From Cryptomeria japonica (lineage: Eukaryota; Streptophyta; Pinopsida; Cupressales; Cupressaceae), in assembly GCF_030272615.1 (NCBI RefSeq), contig NC_081406.1:259087386-259151385 (forward strand): a DNA stretch of 64,000 nucleotides. The letters run 5' to 3'. A program made the translations under genes and the position numbers. Under the pieces are notes generated by a model. That model made no database searches. It was not told the origin of the DNA and worked only from the letters and a program-made list of their open reading frames with translations. Positions 20,127 through 32,099 of this stretch are shown one piece after another. Numbering within the stretch: position 1 is the first letter of the stretch; each line of letters opens with the position of its first letter.

Positions 20127-20960
20127 GTATGTTCATTTGGTAAGTATCCTATGCAAAAATAAAGTCAAGGATAACTATGCTTGTGGCTATCGCACATACC
20201 TTGACCCTTAGTGCTACACACAAAATGGAGGAGTTCATTCCTTGTCTACTATGTGTTTGTTACTACAATGGAATATTATTCACACCTTGGTCTTTCATAC
20301 CCTGGTGTACAAAGCTCCATTGATACATAATAACGCTCAAGGATGAAAATGTTGCACTAAAAAATAAAGGCACAAGAAGTTGTGGTTATATGTTTTCCAA
20401 TCTCTTTATCTCATTTATAATTCTATCTCAAATAATTTCCTCATATCAACTACTCTATCCATCAATCAAATCTATTTCCTAACATTCTTCACCTCTTACT
20501 AATACTTCTTCTTTTCATCAAATTTCATCTATCATTTGTCTTATACAAGATGTGTCCTTCCTAAAACTAGGTTCACGATCATTTATCTTCGTCTTATACA
20601 AGATGTATTCTTCCTAAAACCAAACATTTTGATCATCTTTGTCTCATACAGGATGTGTCCTTCCTAAAACCAGTCTTGATCTTTAGTCATATCAATCCAA
20701 AAAATCCAATCAACCTGATCCATCAATCGATCTCCAAATCACTCCAACCAATCCTTTTCCCCAATCAAACCCATTCATGTCATCAACTAACCATTCTTTT
20801 ATCTTTCATATAACATTATTCTTGTTTCGAGAGATCATTCATGCCTTTAATGCACAAACAATCTCTCAAGGGAGCATTCCACCCTACTATCACTGAGGCA
20901 CGTTGGGGCAAGATTATTTTTTATATTCTTTGAAACAACATTGTCTCAAAGAGGGGCAAA
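20127..20960 (+). mobile_element. Right half of outer element D, to its PPT
   Basis: Starts with the second GTATG, then the continuation of element D. It carries three copies of a ~51-bp unit with ttcctaaaac (20538, 20591, 20641) and a 10-bp inverted repeat TTTGAAACAA/TTGTCTCAAA (20929-20950) with a 2-base loop. It ends in the polypurine tract aaagaggggcaaa (20948-20960). The same stem-PPT layout closes A and B. No coding sequence seen. Confidence 0.7.
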
Positions 20961-21560
20961 TGTAGACACCTAAAAATGTCTCATCGCTAATATGCTAATT
21001 ATTTGTCTTTATTGATTAAATAATTTTTTAATTATTTAATCAAGTTAATTTTATTCTTCCAATTAACATTTCTTCATTACTTCAAATTATTCAATTTCTA
21101 TCTTCATCATTAAATCATTTAACCTTCTTTCTTATAATTAATTAAATATTTATTTAATTAATTTTAAATAAATACTTTTAATTAAATAATCTTAATTATT
21201 TAATTAAATTCAATTTCTAAATTGAATTAATACTTTGTTATCTTCTTAAAAAAATTATATACTATGCGACACCTATTACAATCACAATGTTGTTAACTAT
21301 TTTATTTAAAAAATAATAATAATAATTTACTTAATATATTTAACTAATCTTTTTCCCAAATAGTTTTTTTAGTGAGAGCTTAAATAGACAACAAAAAATA
21401 ACTATAAGCATAATCATTTAGCTCTCCTCTGAATAAGCAATGGCATAAACACAAACTTCTATGAATACTTCTACTTTACTTTATATTAAAATAAAAATAG
21501 TACAATATTTTTACGCCAAAGGCGTCTCCTTATATGAGATGGAACACCTGTTTCTTCAAA
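20961..21560 (+). repeat. LTR of element D (start clear, end uncertain)
   Basis: TGTAGACACCTAAAAATGTC abuts the PPT and resembles the start of LTR A. AT-rich attaaataattttttaatt blocks follow. No second copy or TG...CA end could be fixed within the window, so the right limit is a guess. A TATA-like ttatatgaga is near 21530. Confidence 0.5.
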
Positions 21561-22159
21561 CAGTCAAGAATTGTTTCTTAAAGAGTTATTGCAAGACGAT
21601 TGCATTAATAGTGGGCTTTCATTTTATATCATTTTAATTCATCGAATTTATTCCATTGGATTGCATTTATTGCATGCATCACTTTCACCTGTAATCTCCG
21701 TACAATTACCACTGGCTCCTACATACTTTTGTCTACTTATTCATCTATTCTTTTTGACACCTCCATTCGAACTGGAATGTTCAACAAGATTCTTCCATTC
21801 ATTAATTTTTGTCATCATCATTTACCATGTATGTTTGATCATTGACAAAATTACTGCAAGCATGATGAGACATTCGTGAAAGAAATGAGACATTTTATGT
21901 GAATGAATGACAATTAATTGTTGCATTTATTGACAATACAACTTGCAAATCGTTTAATAGGTGGATAGGCCTTGAATGATAACTATGCATGATTTAAATA
22001 CCATTTATCAAATGCACAAGTTTTAGTTGTCCTCATTTATTAGAGCCCAAGTTCTAACATTGGGTACTCTGGTTTCATATGAGCCCATTTAATTATCCAA
22101 GTTGCTTAGAACTAGTGTGTGTCTCCTTTTTTGGTATCCTTGTTTAGAGATCTAGGAGG
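21561..22159 (+). other. Region before element E; possible LTR end and decayed PBS
   Basis: No supportable gene; the 102-aa ORF at 21571-21879 is hydrophobic with no recognised family. tggtttcatatgagc at 22070-22084 resembles a decayed initiator-Met PBS (TGGTATCAGAGC), which would suit a Gypsy element whose gag starts at 22160. This is weak inference. Confidence 0.3.
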
Positions 22160-24690
22160 ATGTCTGGTAGAGGTCGAGGTCATGGTCAAGGTCAAGGTAG
22201 GGATCATGGGCATGGTCATATGGCCACTCATCAAAACCCTTCACCTTAGGTTTCCCTAGAGAATGATGGGGAAGAGAAACATTAGTCAGAACATCAGAGT
22301 GAGTAGAGGAGTGGGGGTTAGCATAGTGGTTCGCATAGGAGGCAGCATAGTGCTTAGCAGGTGCCAGAGGGGGCCCAGATTCGTCAGTTGCTTCAGGAGG
22401 TCCTTGCCCATTTAGGTCCTAGATAGGGGAATGCCTAGTAGGAGGATTATTAGCATGGGGAATCACATCAGTCTATGCATGTTCTTAGAGAGAGGGAGAG
22501 ATCTCCTAGGAGGAGAGATGATGCAATAGATTAGGAGGCTATTTCAACAACTCACATGAGGGATCTTCTGAGAACCCTTCCTCCTACCTTTGACATCTCT
22601 AGTAGTGGTTTGGAGGAAAAAACATGGTTGATCAACTTGGATAGGTTTTTTGCCATGCACCTATATGGTAGCAACACCAAGGCAAGATTTTCCATTATGC
22701 ACCTTAGGAGTTTTGATTCCACTTGGTGGCGACTAGAGGAGAAAAGATTAATGTGGATATAGGTTCAGTATCATGGGAGTTATTTCTTGAGAGATTTAGG
22801 GCTCACTTTCTATCAAACCATTGGAGGCAACGTCGCACCAATGAGTTTCATGAGTTGAGGTAGTTCACTATGTCTGTGGAGAAATATGAGCATAGATTCT
22901 TTGAGCTCAAACAATATGTGGGCATTGGTAATGATGAGGTGATGTTAGTGCAGCATTTCATCAAGGGTCTAAATGACCACATTAGTGGAGGAGTCTACGT
23001 TTTTTAGTCAAAAACCATGGAGATGGCTATTGTGAAAGCTTGGTTGGTGGAACAGAATTTGACCTCATCTCTTGGTGGGTAGGTTGGTGTACAAATTGGT
23101 AGTGTGCCATCCACAGGATTTGGGGCTAGAGGTGGTTAGTCTCACGTTGCAGGACCCTCTAGGAGTTTTCAGGCACTCGCTAAGCGTGGACAACAGCAGC
23201 AACGATTCCATCTAAAACAAAAAAACTTTCAGGATCATCATGGGGGAAATCCTCAGTACATGAAGGAGCGAAACTGGCAGTGAGCCAAACAAAATCTTCC
23301 TAGTTAGCCTTCTCTGAGTGAACCCTAGGCTTCTAGTAGGAGCAGTTACCAGTAGTCTAGTGCACCAGCTAGAGGTAGAGGATCTAGTAGAGGTAGATGA
23401 TTTTCTTGTGGCTAGTATGGGGACATAGTTACATATTGCCCTTAGAGATCATCTCAGGCAGCAAGTCAAAGACCTGTAGCGTCAGAGCCTAAAGTTGGAG
23501 ATGTTGGTAGATCCTAGTGAGTATTTGTAGCAGTTGATAACCACTACGCAAAGCATCAGGGGACAGTGATTGAGACCACAAGTGTGTTGGGTGGTACATC
23601 TATCTCTATACTCTTTGATTCAAGTTCTTCAAATTCATTTATTTCTTCTTTTTTGTGGAGCGGTGTGGCCTTGTGTCTACTAGACATGTAGATAGGTGGC
23701 AGGTTGAGTTGGCTACCCATTCTTGTGTGGTCGTATATTCCTTTATCTTGAGGTGTGAGTTGGACTTAGGCCCCTTTTCTAACCATAGTTGACCTTCGTG
23801 TCATTCCTTTGGGGTCTTATGGAGTTGTTTTGGGAATGGATTGGTTAGAGTCTCATCGTCCTTGTGTTGACTGTCATCAAAAGATAGTGCAGTGCCTAGA
23901 TGAAAATGGTAGGAGAGTGGATATAGTAGGAGTTCAAAGACCCATATCCCTCTGCATGATCCCCACTATACATCTTCAGCGGTGTATGCATCAGCGGTGT
24001 TAGTTGCTTGCAGTTTCCCTTAAGGACTTAGATGAGGAAAAATGTCGGCATGTCTTCCTGGATAGTCACCCTCTTCTTTAGGGGTATGCCTATGTGTTCC
24101 CCAATGACATTCCGGGTATGCCTTCAAAATGAGATATAGATTTTTGCATTGATTTGGTACCTAGAGCAGAACCTATTTTGAGAGATCCATATTGGAAGAC
24201 CACTTAGGAGTTGAGTGAACTGAAATTGCAGCTTGAGGAATTGTTTGCCAAGGGTTTCATCTGCCCTAGTGTTTCTCTGTGGGGTGCGCCAAGCATTTTG
24301 GTAAAGAAGAAGGATGGTTCTCTTTGGCTTTGTATGATTACCAACAGCTGAACAAAGTGACAATTAAGAATTGGTACCCATTTCCCAAAATAGATGACCT
24401 CTTTGATCAGATAAAGGGGGCTAAGGTATTCTCTAAGATTAATTTAATTTCAAGGTACCATCAGCTGCGTATCCATGAGGTAGACATACATCGAACATTT
24501 TTTCGTACCTAACATGGACACTACGAGTTCACAGTGGTCCCATTTGGATTTACGAATGCACCTTTAGTGTTCATGAGTCTGATGAATTGGGTTTTCCACA
24601 CTTATCTAGATCAGTTTGTCCTAGTGTTCTTGGATGACATCTTGATATACTCCAGAAATTTAGAGGAGCATCAGTACCATCTATAGCAAG
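22160..24690 (+). pseudogene. Decayed Ty3/Gypsy gag-pol (element E, chromovirus-like, truncated)
   Basis: From ATG 22160 the sequence encodes MSGRGRGHGQGQG, a Gag core (LPPTFDISSSGLEEKTWLIN near 22570), a zinc-knuckle remnant (SCG*YGDIVTYCP near 23402), a protease tail (VVLGMDWLESHRPC near 23830), and RT from about 24130 to [16 protein letters not shown] near 24630-24670. Many stops and frame changes; it ends in mid-RT. The Gag style and ILGMDWL protease differ from Tat elements A and B, so this is another Gypsy lineage, probably chromovirus. No integrase seen. Confidence 0.8.
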
Positions 24691-24718
24691 TTTTGCAATT
24701 ATTATTTAATTTTTGTTT

Positions 24719-24890
24719 ATTGTGGGAGTGATCCACATCTATGGGTGCTCAACTCACAGTGTGGGGAGCACCACATTGTAGGTGTGGGGAGTAACATGAT
24801 GTGGACGCTCTCCCACAACTGTGGGAATACCTAGACTATGGGGAGCTACCCACAGTCATGGGCTTCTCCCACACTATGGGAAGAACCCAC
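24719..24890. repeat. Cluster of CCCACA/TGTGGG palindromes
   Basis: Repeated near-palindromes such as ctcccacaactgtgggaa, tacccacagtcatgggc and ctcccacactatgggaa, plus gtgtggggag direct repeats, in 170 bp directly after the point where element E breaks off. Function unknown. Confidence 0.6.
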
Positions 24891-24979
24891 ACACAGACAC
24901 AATCCACCATTTTCTTTTTACATTCGACAATTTTTTTAAAATGTGTTGTTATTTCATGAGTTTGTCTTAAAATTAAATT

Positions 24980-25086
24980 TGTATGTTTGTGTGTGTATAT
25001 ATATAGATAGATACATACATGTATACATACATATATATGTATATATATATGTGTGTGTGTGTGTACACACACACACATTCATACAT

Positions 25087-25141
<55 letters not shown>
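24980..25141. repeat. Compound microsatellite (TG)n/(TA)n/(CATA)n
   Basis: Runs of gtgtgt, atatat, acacac and catacata, followed by a pure (tg)n of about 22 bases ending near 25141. A smaller (ac)n lies near 25229. The ORFs across it are low-complexity artefacts. Confidence 0.9.
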
Positions 25142-25142
<1 letters not shown>

Positions 25143-26322
25143 CTATTTCCAGATAAATGTATATATTTATAAATGTGATTCATTTACAATTGCATGGTTA
25201 TTTTGGAAAAATTGTCAGATTAAAATACACACACACACACATATGCTTTTAGATAATTTTTCATTTGAATGTTTAGCAAAAGATGTATTAATCTTTGAGC
25301 ATTAATTATTATGGGATATTGAGTGTTTTATTGGTAAAAATTACATGTTTGGGGAATTTATTGGAAAATGTTTAGAAAGGGAGAATGTGTGTTCTTTATG
25401 TATTTAAGTGTTTTATTAAATAGCTTTATGGCTTTAGGAAATTAACTTGTATTAAAATTTATGTGGATGTGATGGCTTTATTTTTTTGTCATTACTCGTC
25501 ATTTCCCTTCAGGTGGTCTTGTGATGTGAGTTGATCCATTTTGTTATTTGAAATGCCTCTAGTTTGTTCATCCCTTGTAGAGGTTGAAAATGTCCAAGTG
25601 AATAACATTTGTGCTTTGAAACTCTTTCTGTTTCTCTTGGCCTCGGTTGGTTTTGTGCCTTGTATATAACCTTTGGAGGGGTGGCTCTTCATGGGGGCCA
25701 GGGACCTAAAGAGAACACCAAGATAACCCATGGGAGATTTATTTAAAAAGTGATAACCTATATAATGAATTAGGGGGTTGTGTATCTTAACACATTAAAC
25801 AAGATTAATGTGCCTCGTTCATGGATGAGTGCTCGTTTAGACTTGGGATGAAGTAGGAAGGCCTGGAATGGCATGGTCAACTACCTTGTCTTCTTGAAAG
25901 TAAGTCGGTACTACATGAGACTTGAATGGGGGTCAGGGGTCGGGAGAGGCTATCAGGATAACCCTGGATGGGGGTCGGACCTTTGGAGACCTGCCAAGAT
26001 AACCCATATCAAACTATGCGATGATAATCTTCCCTTGTGTACATTGGTGTTTAGTCTTCATGTTAGTAGCACCTATAACATTCTTGTTGGAGTTTATCTA
26101 TATACTTTTAGTTATGTGGTTTTCCTCGGTGGAAGTGTATTCAAACCATGTTCTGTTTATCTTTGTTGTTTGCTTGAGGCCCTTATGTCTATCTCCTAGC
26201 ATGGAGGGTGGTCCTTTTTGGTTCACATGGTCAGGTGGTAGTTGTCTTCTTCCATCAAGGATTTTGTACCAGTCTAGTGTTGATTGGCTTTGTGCTTGTT
26301 CTAGATGTCTCTCTTGGATTTC
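25142..26322. other. No gene seen; unclassified repeat-like DNA
   Basis: The phrase ccaagataaccc occurs twice in similar context (near 25720 and 25988), suggesting a short diverged duplication. ORFs of 79-108 aa have no recognisable domains. Possibly a decayed LTR or leader, but no partner copy was found. Confidence 0.35.
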
Positions 26323-26468
26323 GTCAGATTAGTATTTCAGATGGTGACTTTATGTACCTATCCATTGTACTTATGTGTATGTGATGTAACCTATGGTCAG
26401 ATTAGTGTTTTAGATGGTGACTTTATGTACCTGTCCATTGTACTTATGTGTATATGATGTAACCTATG
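26323..26468. repeat. Tandem duplication, 2 x 73 bp
   Basis: gtcagattagtatttcagat starts unit 1 (26323-26395) and gtcagattagtgttttagat starts unit 2 (26396-26468). Both end in gatgtaacctatg. Only a few differences. Confidence 0.9.
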
Positions 26469-27657
26469 TATATACATGCCTTCATGGTGGATGATGCAAT
26501 TATGGTGTAACAATGATGTATCTTTGATGTGTTCATGATGAAACTTGATGTATATGAAAAGAGACTTAGATGGTAGGATTCTATTTCTATAATTGGAAAC
26601 ATTGGATCTATACAATTAAATTGTAACATTGGTTTTAGTAATATTTATGCTATCTAATGTATTTGTAAGCATCATTATCTTGCTTAAATGAATTACTTTA
26701 GTTATTTAAATTTCTTAAGTACATGTATGCATTAAAATGTTGTCTTGATTTAGATTAATTCCTTTAATGATGTATGGCTAGATTAAGGGTATATGCACCA
26801 AGTTGTGGTACCAAAAGGGGGTCTTAAGATGCCACATTTTTTCTGAAATCAACAAAGTTTAAACTTCAACAACAAATTGAACATAATTACACTCCAAATT
26901 TGAAGATGCAACAAGAACAAGAGTTGGAGTGCTTCGAGTCTACTTTCTAAACTACTAATTTATTTTGAAAATGGTGGAGATTAAGGGCTTCAAAAAGGGG
27001 GGCCACAAAAAGTGGTCCTATTTTTATGAGAAAAACATAACATAGCGTCTGTTGTGGCCCCCCTAAAATGTTAACTTTAAAATCGCTTCAGTGAGAAATT
27101 TGCTAACGCCTTGTAGTTTATGCCAGATTTTTTAGCTAATTTTTAATGAGTATATGATTTTTTACTAATTTTCGAAGTGGACACATCCTAAAAAACTAAA
27201 ATTTGAGTGTGCTCCCCCCTAAAATCATTGAAAACTAATAAAAAATCAAAACTCTTTTTTTTTTTAAATTGTGTAGAATGGAGTTTAGTTTCTAAAAATG
27301 TAAGTTTTTTTCAAAATCTGATGAACGTATAAAAATATATACCCAAAATACTACATGTTGGTTTTTGACAAAAAACGGACACACTGACAAAAGAAATTAT
27401 AGATGAAAGACAACGAAATAAAAATTTGAAATAAATTACATTGTGGATAGCTAAGAGGGAGCTCAAGTTTACAATGGTATTTTTTTTAACTTTATTGAAA
27501 TACGTGCAAACCTGACAGAGAGCACGACCAAAAATATGTCAAAATTTTCAGTGTTCTGATAAAAACACGTCTCTAGCCTGAAATGGTTGTCCAAACCTTT
27601 GAGTTGGATGCCCAAGGCAAATCCAACCCATAGGTTTGGTGTTTCCCAAAGCGGGCC
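26469..27657. other. No gene seen; AT-rich unclassified repeat
   Basis: Noncoding DNA with phrases such as ccaaaagggggtcttaag, aaggggggccacaaaaag and cccccctaaaatg. No LTR ends or coding domains were found. It may be a dispersed repeat; a repeat-library search would be needed to name it. Confidence 0.3.
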
Positions 27658-27796
27658 ATTTGGCACGCACCAAACATAGGGCTCTCCCTATTTGGTGTGC
27701 GCCAAATGTGATCAATTGGTTTTCCCATTTGGCGTGCACCAAATGTGGTCCATATTCCATATTTGGCGTGCGCCAAATAGGGAGAGCGCCAAATGT
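27658..27796. repeat. Array of 18-bp palindromes ATTTGGCGTGCGCCAAAT
   Basis: Four copies at 27658-27675, 27690-27707, 27727-27744 and 27761-27778, the last a perfect palindrome around a TG centre, plus a half copy gcgccaaat at 27786. Starts are 32, 37 and 34 bases apart. The flanks gctctcccta and tagggagagc are also inverted, so the block can fold as a large hairpin. It ends about 90 bp before the element B target site. Confidence 0.8.
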
Positions 27797-27882
27797 GTAC
27801 ATAGAAACAATGTTTAGTTGAAACAATGTGTACATAGAAACAATGTCTCATTAGCTATCTCTCTCTCCTTTTATATCTATAT

Positions 27883-27887
27883 GTACC
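27883..27887. repeat. Target site duplication GTACC, left copy (element B)
   Basis: GTACC precedes the TGTAGTCAC start of LTR B1, and GTACC follows LTR B2 at 46666-46670. Confidence 0.9.
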
Positions 27888-29366
27888 TGTAGTCACATAA
27901 ATCTGTCCAATTTAATTAAAAGAATATTTCCTATTTATTTGATTAAAAATCCACTAGCCATCAGTTAATTAAATTAACATTTAATTAATTCATCTTCAAA
28001 CATTCTCCTATTAATTAAATAAATTATTCAATTTATTTTAATTAATTCATTATACGAAATTCACAAATCAATTAAATGAATAAATCATATTTATTTCATT
28101 TAATCCCCTATTCCTCTTTTAAATAAATTAAATCAAACATTTATTTAAATCATTTATCCTCCCCACTTGCATTTTCCTACAAATGCAACTTGCACACATT
28201 TATTGAAATAAATTAATTTATTTTAAATAAAAATCCTATTTTTCCTCACCCGCCAAATCCACTTGCATTCCTAAACCCCCTTCTAGATTCTTCTAACCCC
28301 TTCCTAATTAGCCTAATCCATCCCCTAATTATTGTCACATTCTTAAGCAACTTAGACTCACTTCTCAAAGACTTCAAAGTCTTTGAAAAGCATTTAATGT
28401 TTTGTGTGTTCAACAATTTAACCTCCAAAGTCTTCCAAAACCACTAATGGCTCTTACATGACCATTTATGGCTCTTACATAACCATTTATGGTTATTTCA
28501 ACTTGCACTCATGTGTCTCCTCAAGCATTTAATGCTTTGACCATGGTTATCCCTTTTGCCTTTGCACAAGAGTTTAGCCATTGGATAAAAGCTTTATTCT
28601 TTGAATAAAGAATTTATTCATTCAACCCAACCTTGACCTTAACTCCCAAGTTAACTCCCAAGTCATGTCAAGCATTTAATGCTTATTCCCTCTCCTCTCA
28701 ACCTTTCTCACATTGACACTTATCATCCTAGGATTGGGTTAAAAGCCCTCACATGGATGTCAAGCCATTCAATCTTGACCCTTGTTGAGATTACTCAATC
28801 TCAACCATCCATTGCTCCATTTTACCTATAAATAGAGCTCACATTCCTCATTTTCAAATCCTCAAGCATTCTCAAGCATTTAGCATTCATAGTCATAATC
28901 TTGAAAACTTGTATGCATTTAAGCTATAGTGAATTCTAGAGAGCATTTAGCATAATCAACTCATATAATTGTTATTTTGGTCTAAAATAAATCATTTTAG
29001 CATTATAGCATCTAATATTAGCTTTTATCTACATTTGCATAGCATTTAGAGTAATCATCTATAATCTTGAACCTCCATAAGCATCCATAGTGCAAAAAGT
29101 TGCTAAGAGCTACACTAATTTGGAACTTGGAGAGGAGAGGAACAAGGGAGAAGGAGCTAAGAACATGTTAAGAGGCATTTGGAGATGCCTTCTTATATTT
29201 GTTTCATTTGATAAATATGTTAGCATGATCTTAGTATCTATTTTGATATGTCTGCTTAGGTTAATCTTTGGTTGAATAACACTAACATTAATCCAGTTTC
29301 TTGTTGCTTTTGTGTGTTATAACGACCATAGGTTTTAACCTAACTCCCCCATTTCACAGAGCATCA
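27888..29366 (+). repeat. 5' LTR of element B
   Basis: TGTAGTCACATAAATCTGTC to ...AGAGCATCA, 1479 bp. AT-rich first third, then catttatggctcttacat direct repeats near 28450-28490. Homologous to 45186-46665. The end is fixed by where the two copies diverge, one into a PBS and the other into GTACC. Confidence 0.93.
28827..28834 (+). promoter_or_regulatory. TATA box of LTR B1
   Basis: TATAAATA in ttacctataaatagagctc, conserved at 46126-46133 in LTR B2. Likely drives the sense transcript through gag-pol. Confidence 0.75.
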
Positions 29367-29368
29367 AT

Positions 29369-29386
29369 TGGTGAACCCGACGTGAA
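29369..29386 (+). other. Primer binding site of element B
   Basis: TGGTGAACCCGACGTGAA two bases after the LTR end. It differs from the PBS of element A, so a different tRNA is likely used. The tRNA was not identified. Confidence 0.75.
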
Positions 29387-29447
29387 TCCAAGCACCCAAA
29401 ACAATTCTTAAAAAAAACTAACATGTTTGAATGTTGAACTTGACACA

Positions 29448-29712
29448 TAGGTCGCGCTTTAGCGCTTTTGATCACGTTGTAGCGCTATTGCAACTTGTTA
29501 TTCTAGCACTATTGTTTTTATAATAGTGCTATTGTCTCAAGTTTAGTGCTATTGACATTCATTCAGCACTTTTGTGCTTGTTTTAGTGCTTTTGTGCTTG
29601 TTCTGACACTTTTACATTTACTGTCAAGTTTTTCTTTCAGCGCTTTTGTCTCTATAATAACGTGTTTTTGGTTAGATAGTGCTTTTGTTTTCACACAGAC
29701 TAGCGCTATTGT
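29448..29712 (+). repeat. Leader motif array (AGCGCTATTG / AGCGCTTTTG), element B
   Basis: About 14 copies on the + strand of agcgctattg, agcgcttttg and variants (agtgctattg, agcactattg, agtgcttttg), 15-30 bases apart with unrelated spacers. It holds the same place in the leader as the GCGTCTGTG arrays of element A. The reverse complement is at 44311-44628. Confidence 0.85.
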
Positions 29713-31282
29713 AACAGAACATTGTAAGGAAGACCTTGTAACCAACAAAAATGTTTTTTTTAGGCTTGTGGAAGCCCTCCCTATGCGTAGATTTTTACTA
29801 ACTATTCACTTTTGTGCAGGTCTAAAAACTAATTTTGTTAAAAATCAAAAAATTGTTTTTGGTGCTTTAAAATTGAACAAAAACAAACTTTCTTTCCCTT
29901 GCAAGTTAGGATCATTTGTTTTTGGTGCTTTAAAATAGAACAAAAACAAACTTTGTTTCTTGCAAGTTAGGCTTAATTGTTCATTTGGTGCTTAAAATCA
30001 ACAAAACAAATTTATTTCTTGCATCAAACTTTTAAAAAAACTCACAATCCACACTTCCATTTTTGGTGCAAATAAAATTCACAAACAACTTGTCTCATTT
30101 TTTGCAAAATGATTTTACTTCATGCATACATTTTTTTCATTAAGTTGACCAGGATTTCAAGTTCTAGTTTACTTAAACATATTGCCTTTTGAAGTCAAAA
30201 AGAACATCATGGTTGTTGGAGCAACATCTCCAAATAGTTAGATCACATTGCAATGACAAGTTAAAAAGAACAAGTTCTTTTCGTGATTGGCACACTTGTG
30301 CAAAGGAGTTGGTCGAGTGGTCCTACTTCTAACACACACTATCCTCTCCCTTGGCTTTCGTGGTCCTAGGTGCAAGAGAAAAGTGTTAGTAACACTCAAA
30401 TTTTTATCTTTTTAAGAGAGGCCTGCCAAGAGACACATCACTCTTGGGAATGACCTCGAGTGGTAAATCCTTTGAGCCGCTATAAAAATCAAGTGAGAGC
30501 GAAAGTTGTAGCCTTGGGTATAGTTGTTCCTACAGTGTAACTTGCCGAAAGGACAAATGGGCCCCACCACAAGTTACAAGGCTCTTAAGTGAGTCACTGC
30601 AGAATGAACTTATGTCCAAAGACATCAAAAATTACTAAACACCTTTAAGTAGTAGCCCACTCATTCTATTGATTGAGGATATTTATGATATAATTTAGTG
30701 CAAGAGCATAGATGGTTTTGCTCCCAAGATACTCACCATACATATTTCCTTGAGTAGAAACATAGCTTTTTGAAAAGTTACTTGTGGCTTGATGAAAGTG
30801 GCGACTCCCCCATCATAGGGATCATCTATTTGTTATGCTTGTGCAAGACTTAGTATATCACATCCTTACCTGCCACGGCGAGATTCATAAGGTATGTAGT
30901 ACCAAAGTTGAAGAAATATCAAGATGTGGGCTGAATTTATCGCAACTAGACATTAGACCTTAGGGATACAAAGTGTTTGAAGTGTTTTCATTTTAGTCAA
31001 GACCAAGTGCAAATTGAGCCGACTTCAGGCTTTGGAAAGAAAACACCTAAAATACACTTAAGGGAAAGGGTCATATAAAAGTTCAAGGATTGGGTTGATC
31101 TAGACCCATACTTATTTGTGCCTTTTGAGGCAACATTCTTGTGTTTGTGTGCTTGCTTTGTTTTCTTGTCAAAGAAACATCATAAAATCAAAAAATCAAA
31201 ACAAGTATTCATCCAACCAAACATTTTTCAAAACAACCAAAAAGATCAAAAACAAAGTGCAACAACAAAGTATCAAAAATTT
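29713..31282 (+). other. Leader of element B
   Basis: Untranslated leader. tttggtgctttaaaattgaac is duplicated near 29857 and 29918 with variants near 29983. A GC-richer block follows (30300-30600: gtggtcctaggtgcaagag, gaggcctgccaagagacac). No gene is supported. Confidence 0.5.
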
Positions 31283-31666
31283 ATGACCATTCTTCACATC
31301 TTGAGAAAGAAGAATCTTCATCAAAGCATCAACTTGAAAAGAAGACCATTGAGCTCAAAGGCTTTGATCAAAAGGAGGAAATTCTTCTATCTAAATAGAC
31401 AAATCTTTGTCTCTCATAGAGATTTTCTACGTCACATGCGTCTATACTTTCAAGGCAAATCAAACGAATTTGATCAAGAGTCACTGAACCGCAGAGCTTT
31501 TATGCAATATAGAGATTTGAGTTATCTCAAAAACCAAGGAGGCAAGATTAATCCCAACTTCTTCCCAGACATTTGTATCACATACAACGTAGCTCGAGAA
31601 ATGCCACCAATGCCCGAAAGAGAAGAGGTAGAATTTGTTCCATTTGTGACACAAAGCTTTTATTGA
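31283..31666 (+). CDS. Unknown ORF in the leader of element B (about 127 aa)
   Basis: ATG 31283 to the stop at 31664; the frame is open from 31118 but without an ATG. Basic N-terminal half (LRKKNLHQSINLKRRP), then FVSHRDFLRHMRLYFQG, and an acidic end PMPEREEVEFVPFV. It is open while gag-pol next door has many stops. No family is recognised and element A has nothing similar at this place. It could be an extra 5' protein or a chance ORF. Confidence 0.35.
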   Translation: MTILHILRKKNLHQSINLKRRPLSSKALIKRRKFFYLNRQIFVSHRDFLRHMRLYFQGKSNEFDQESLNRRAFMQYRDLSYLKNQGGKINPNFFPDICITYNVAREMPPMPEREEVEFVPFVTQSFY

Positions 31667-32099
31667 AGTTAAAACATTTCATCCATTTCTCACCTTCACA
31701 TCATCACTTAAGTTCAACTCTCAAAACATTAAGAGGTTCTTGTCCTAAATTCTCTTTTGGATATTGCTTGAAATCAAACACACAAATCACTTTTATATTG
31801 TTTCTACATCTAGGATAAGCTCATCCTAAGAGACATATCTACGTAGGTTAAAACTAGTTTATGAGTGAATCCTCTCATTACTAGGTAGTTAAGTCTATAG
31901 CACATCTCAGATTTCTCTAAACCTTATCACATAAAACCTTATCAAAAACAACAAGCAATTCAAAGAAATAATTCCGGTCACATCTACCTTTAAGTGCTAG
32001 AGATCCACATGCAAAACAATTCACCAACCATCAATCTTTCATTTCATCAACAGCTCATCATCATTTTCACCCAACTTCAAACAAAAAATTGTAAATAAA

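Noticed and set aside
24943-25305. 120-aa ORF rich in YIH and CVCV
   Set aside because: Direct translation of a dinucleotide/tetranucleotide microsatellite.
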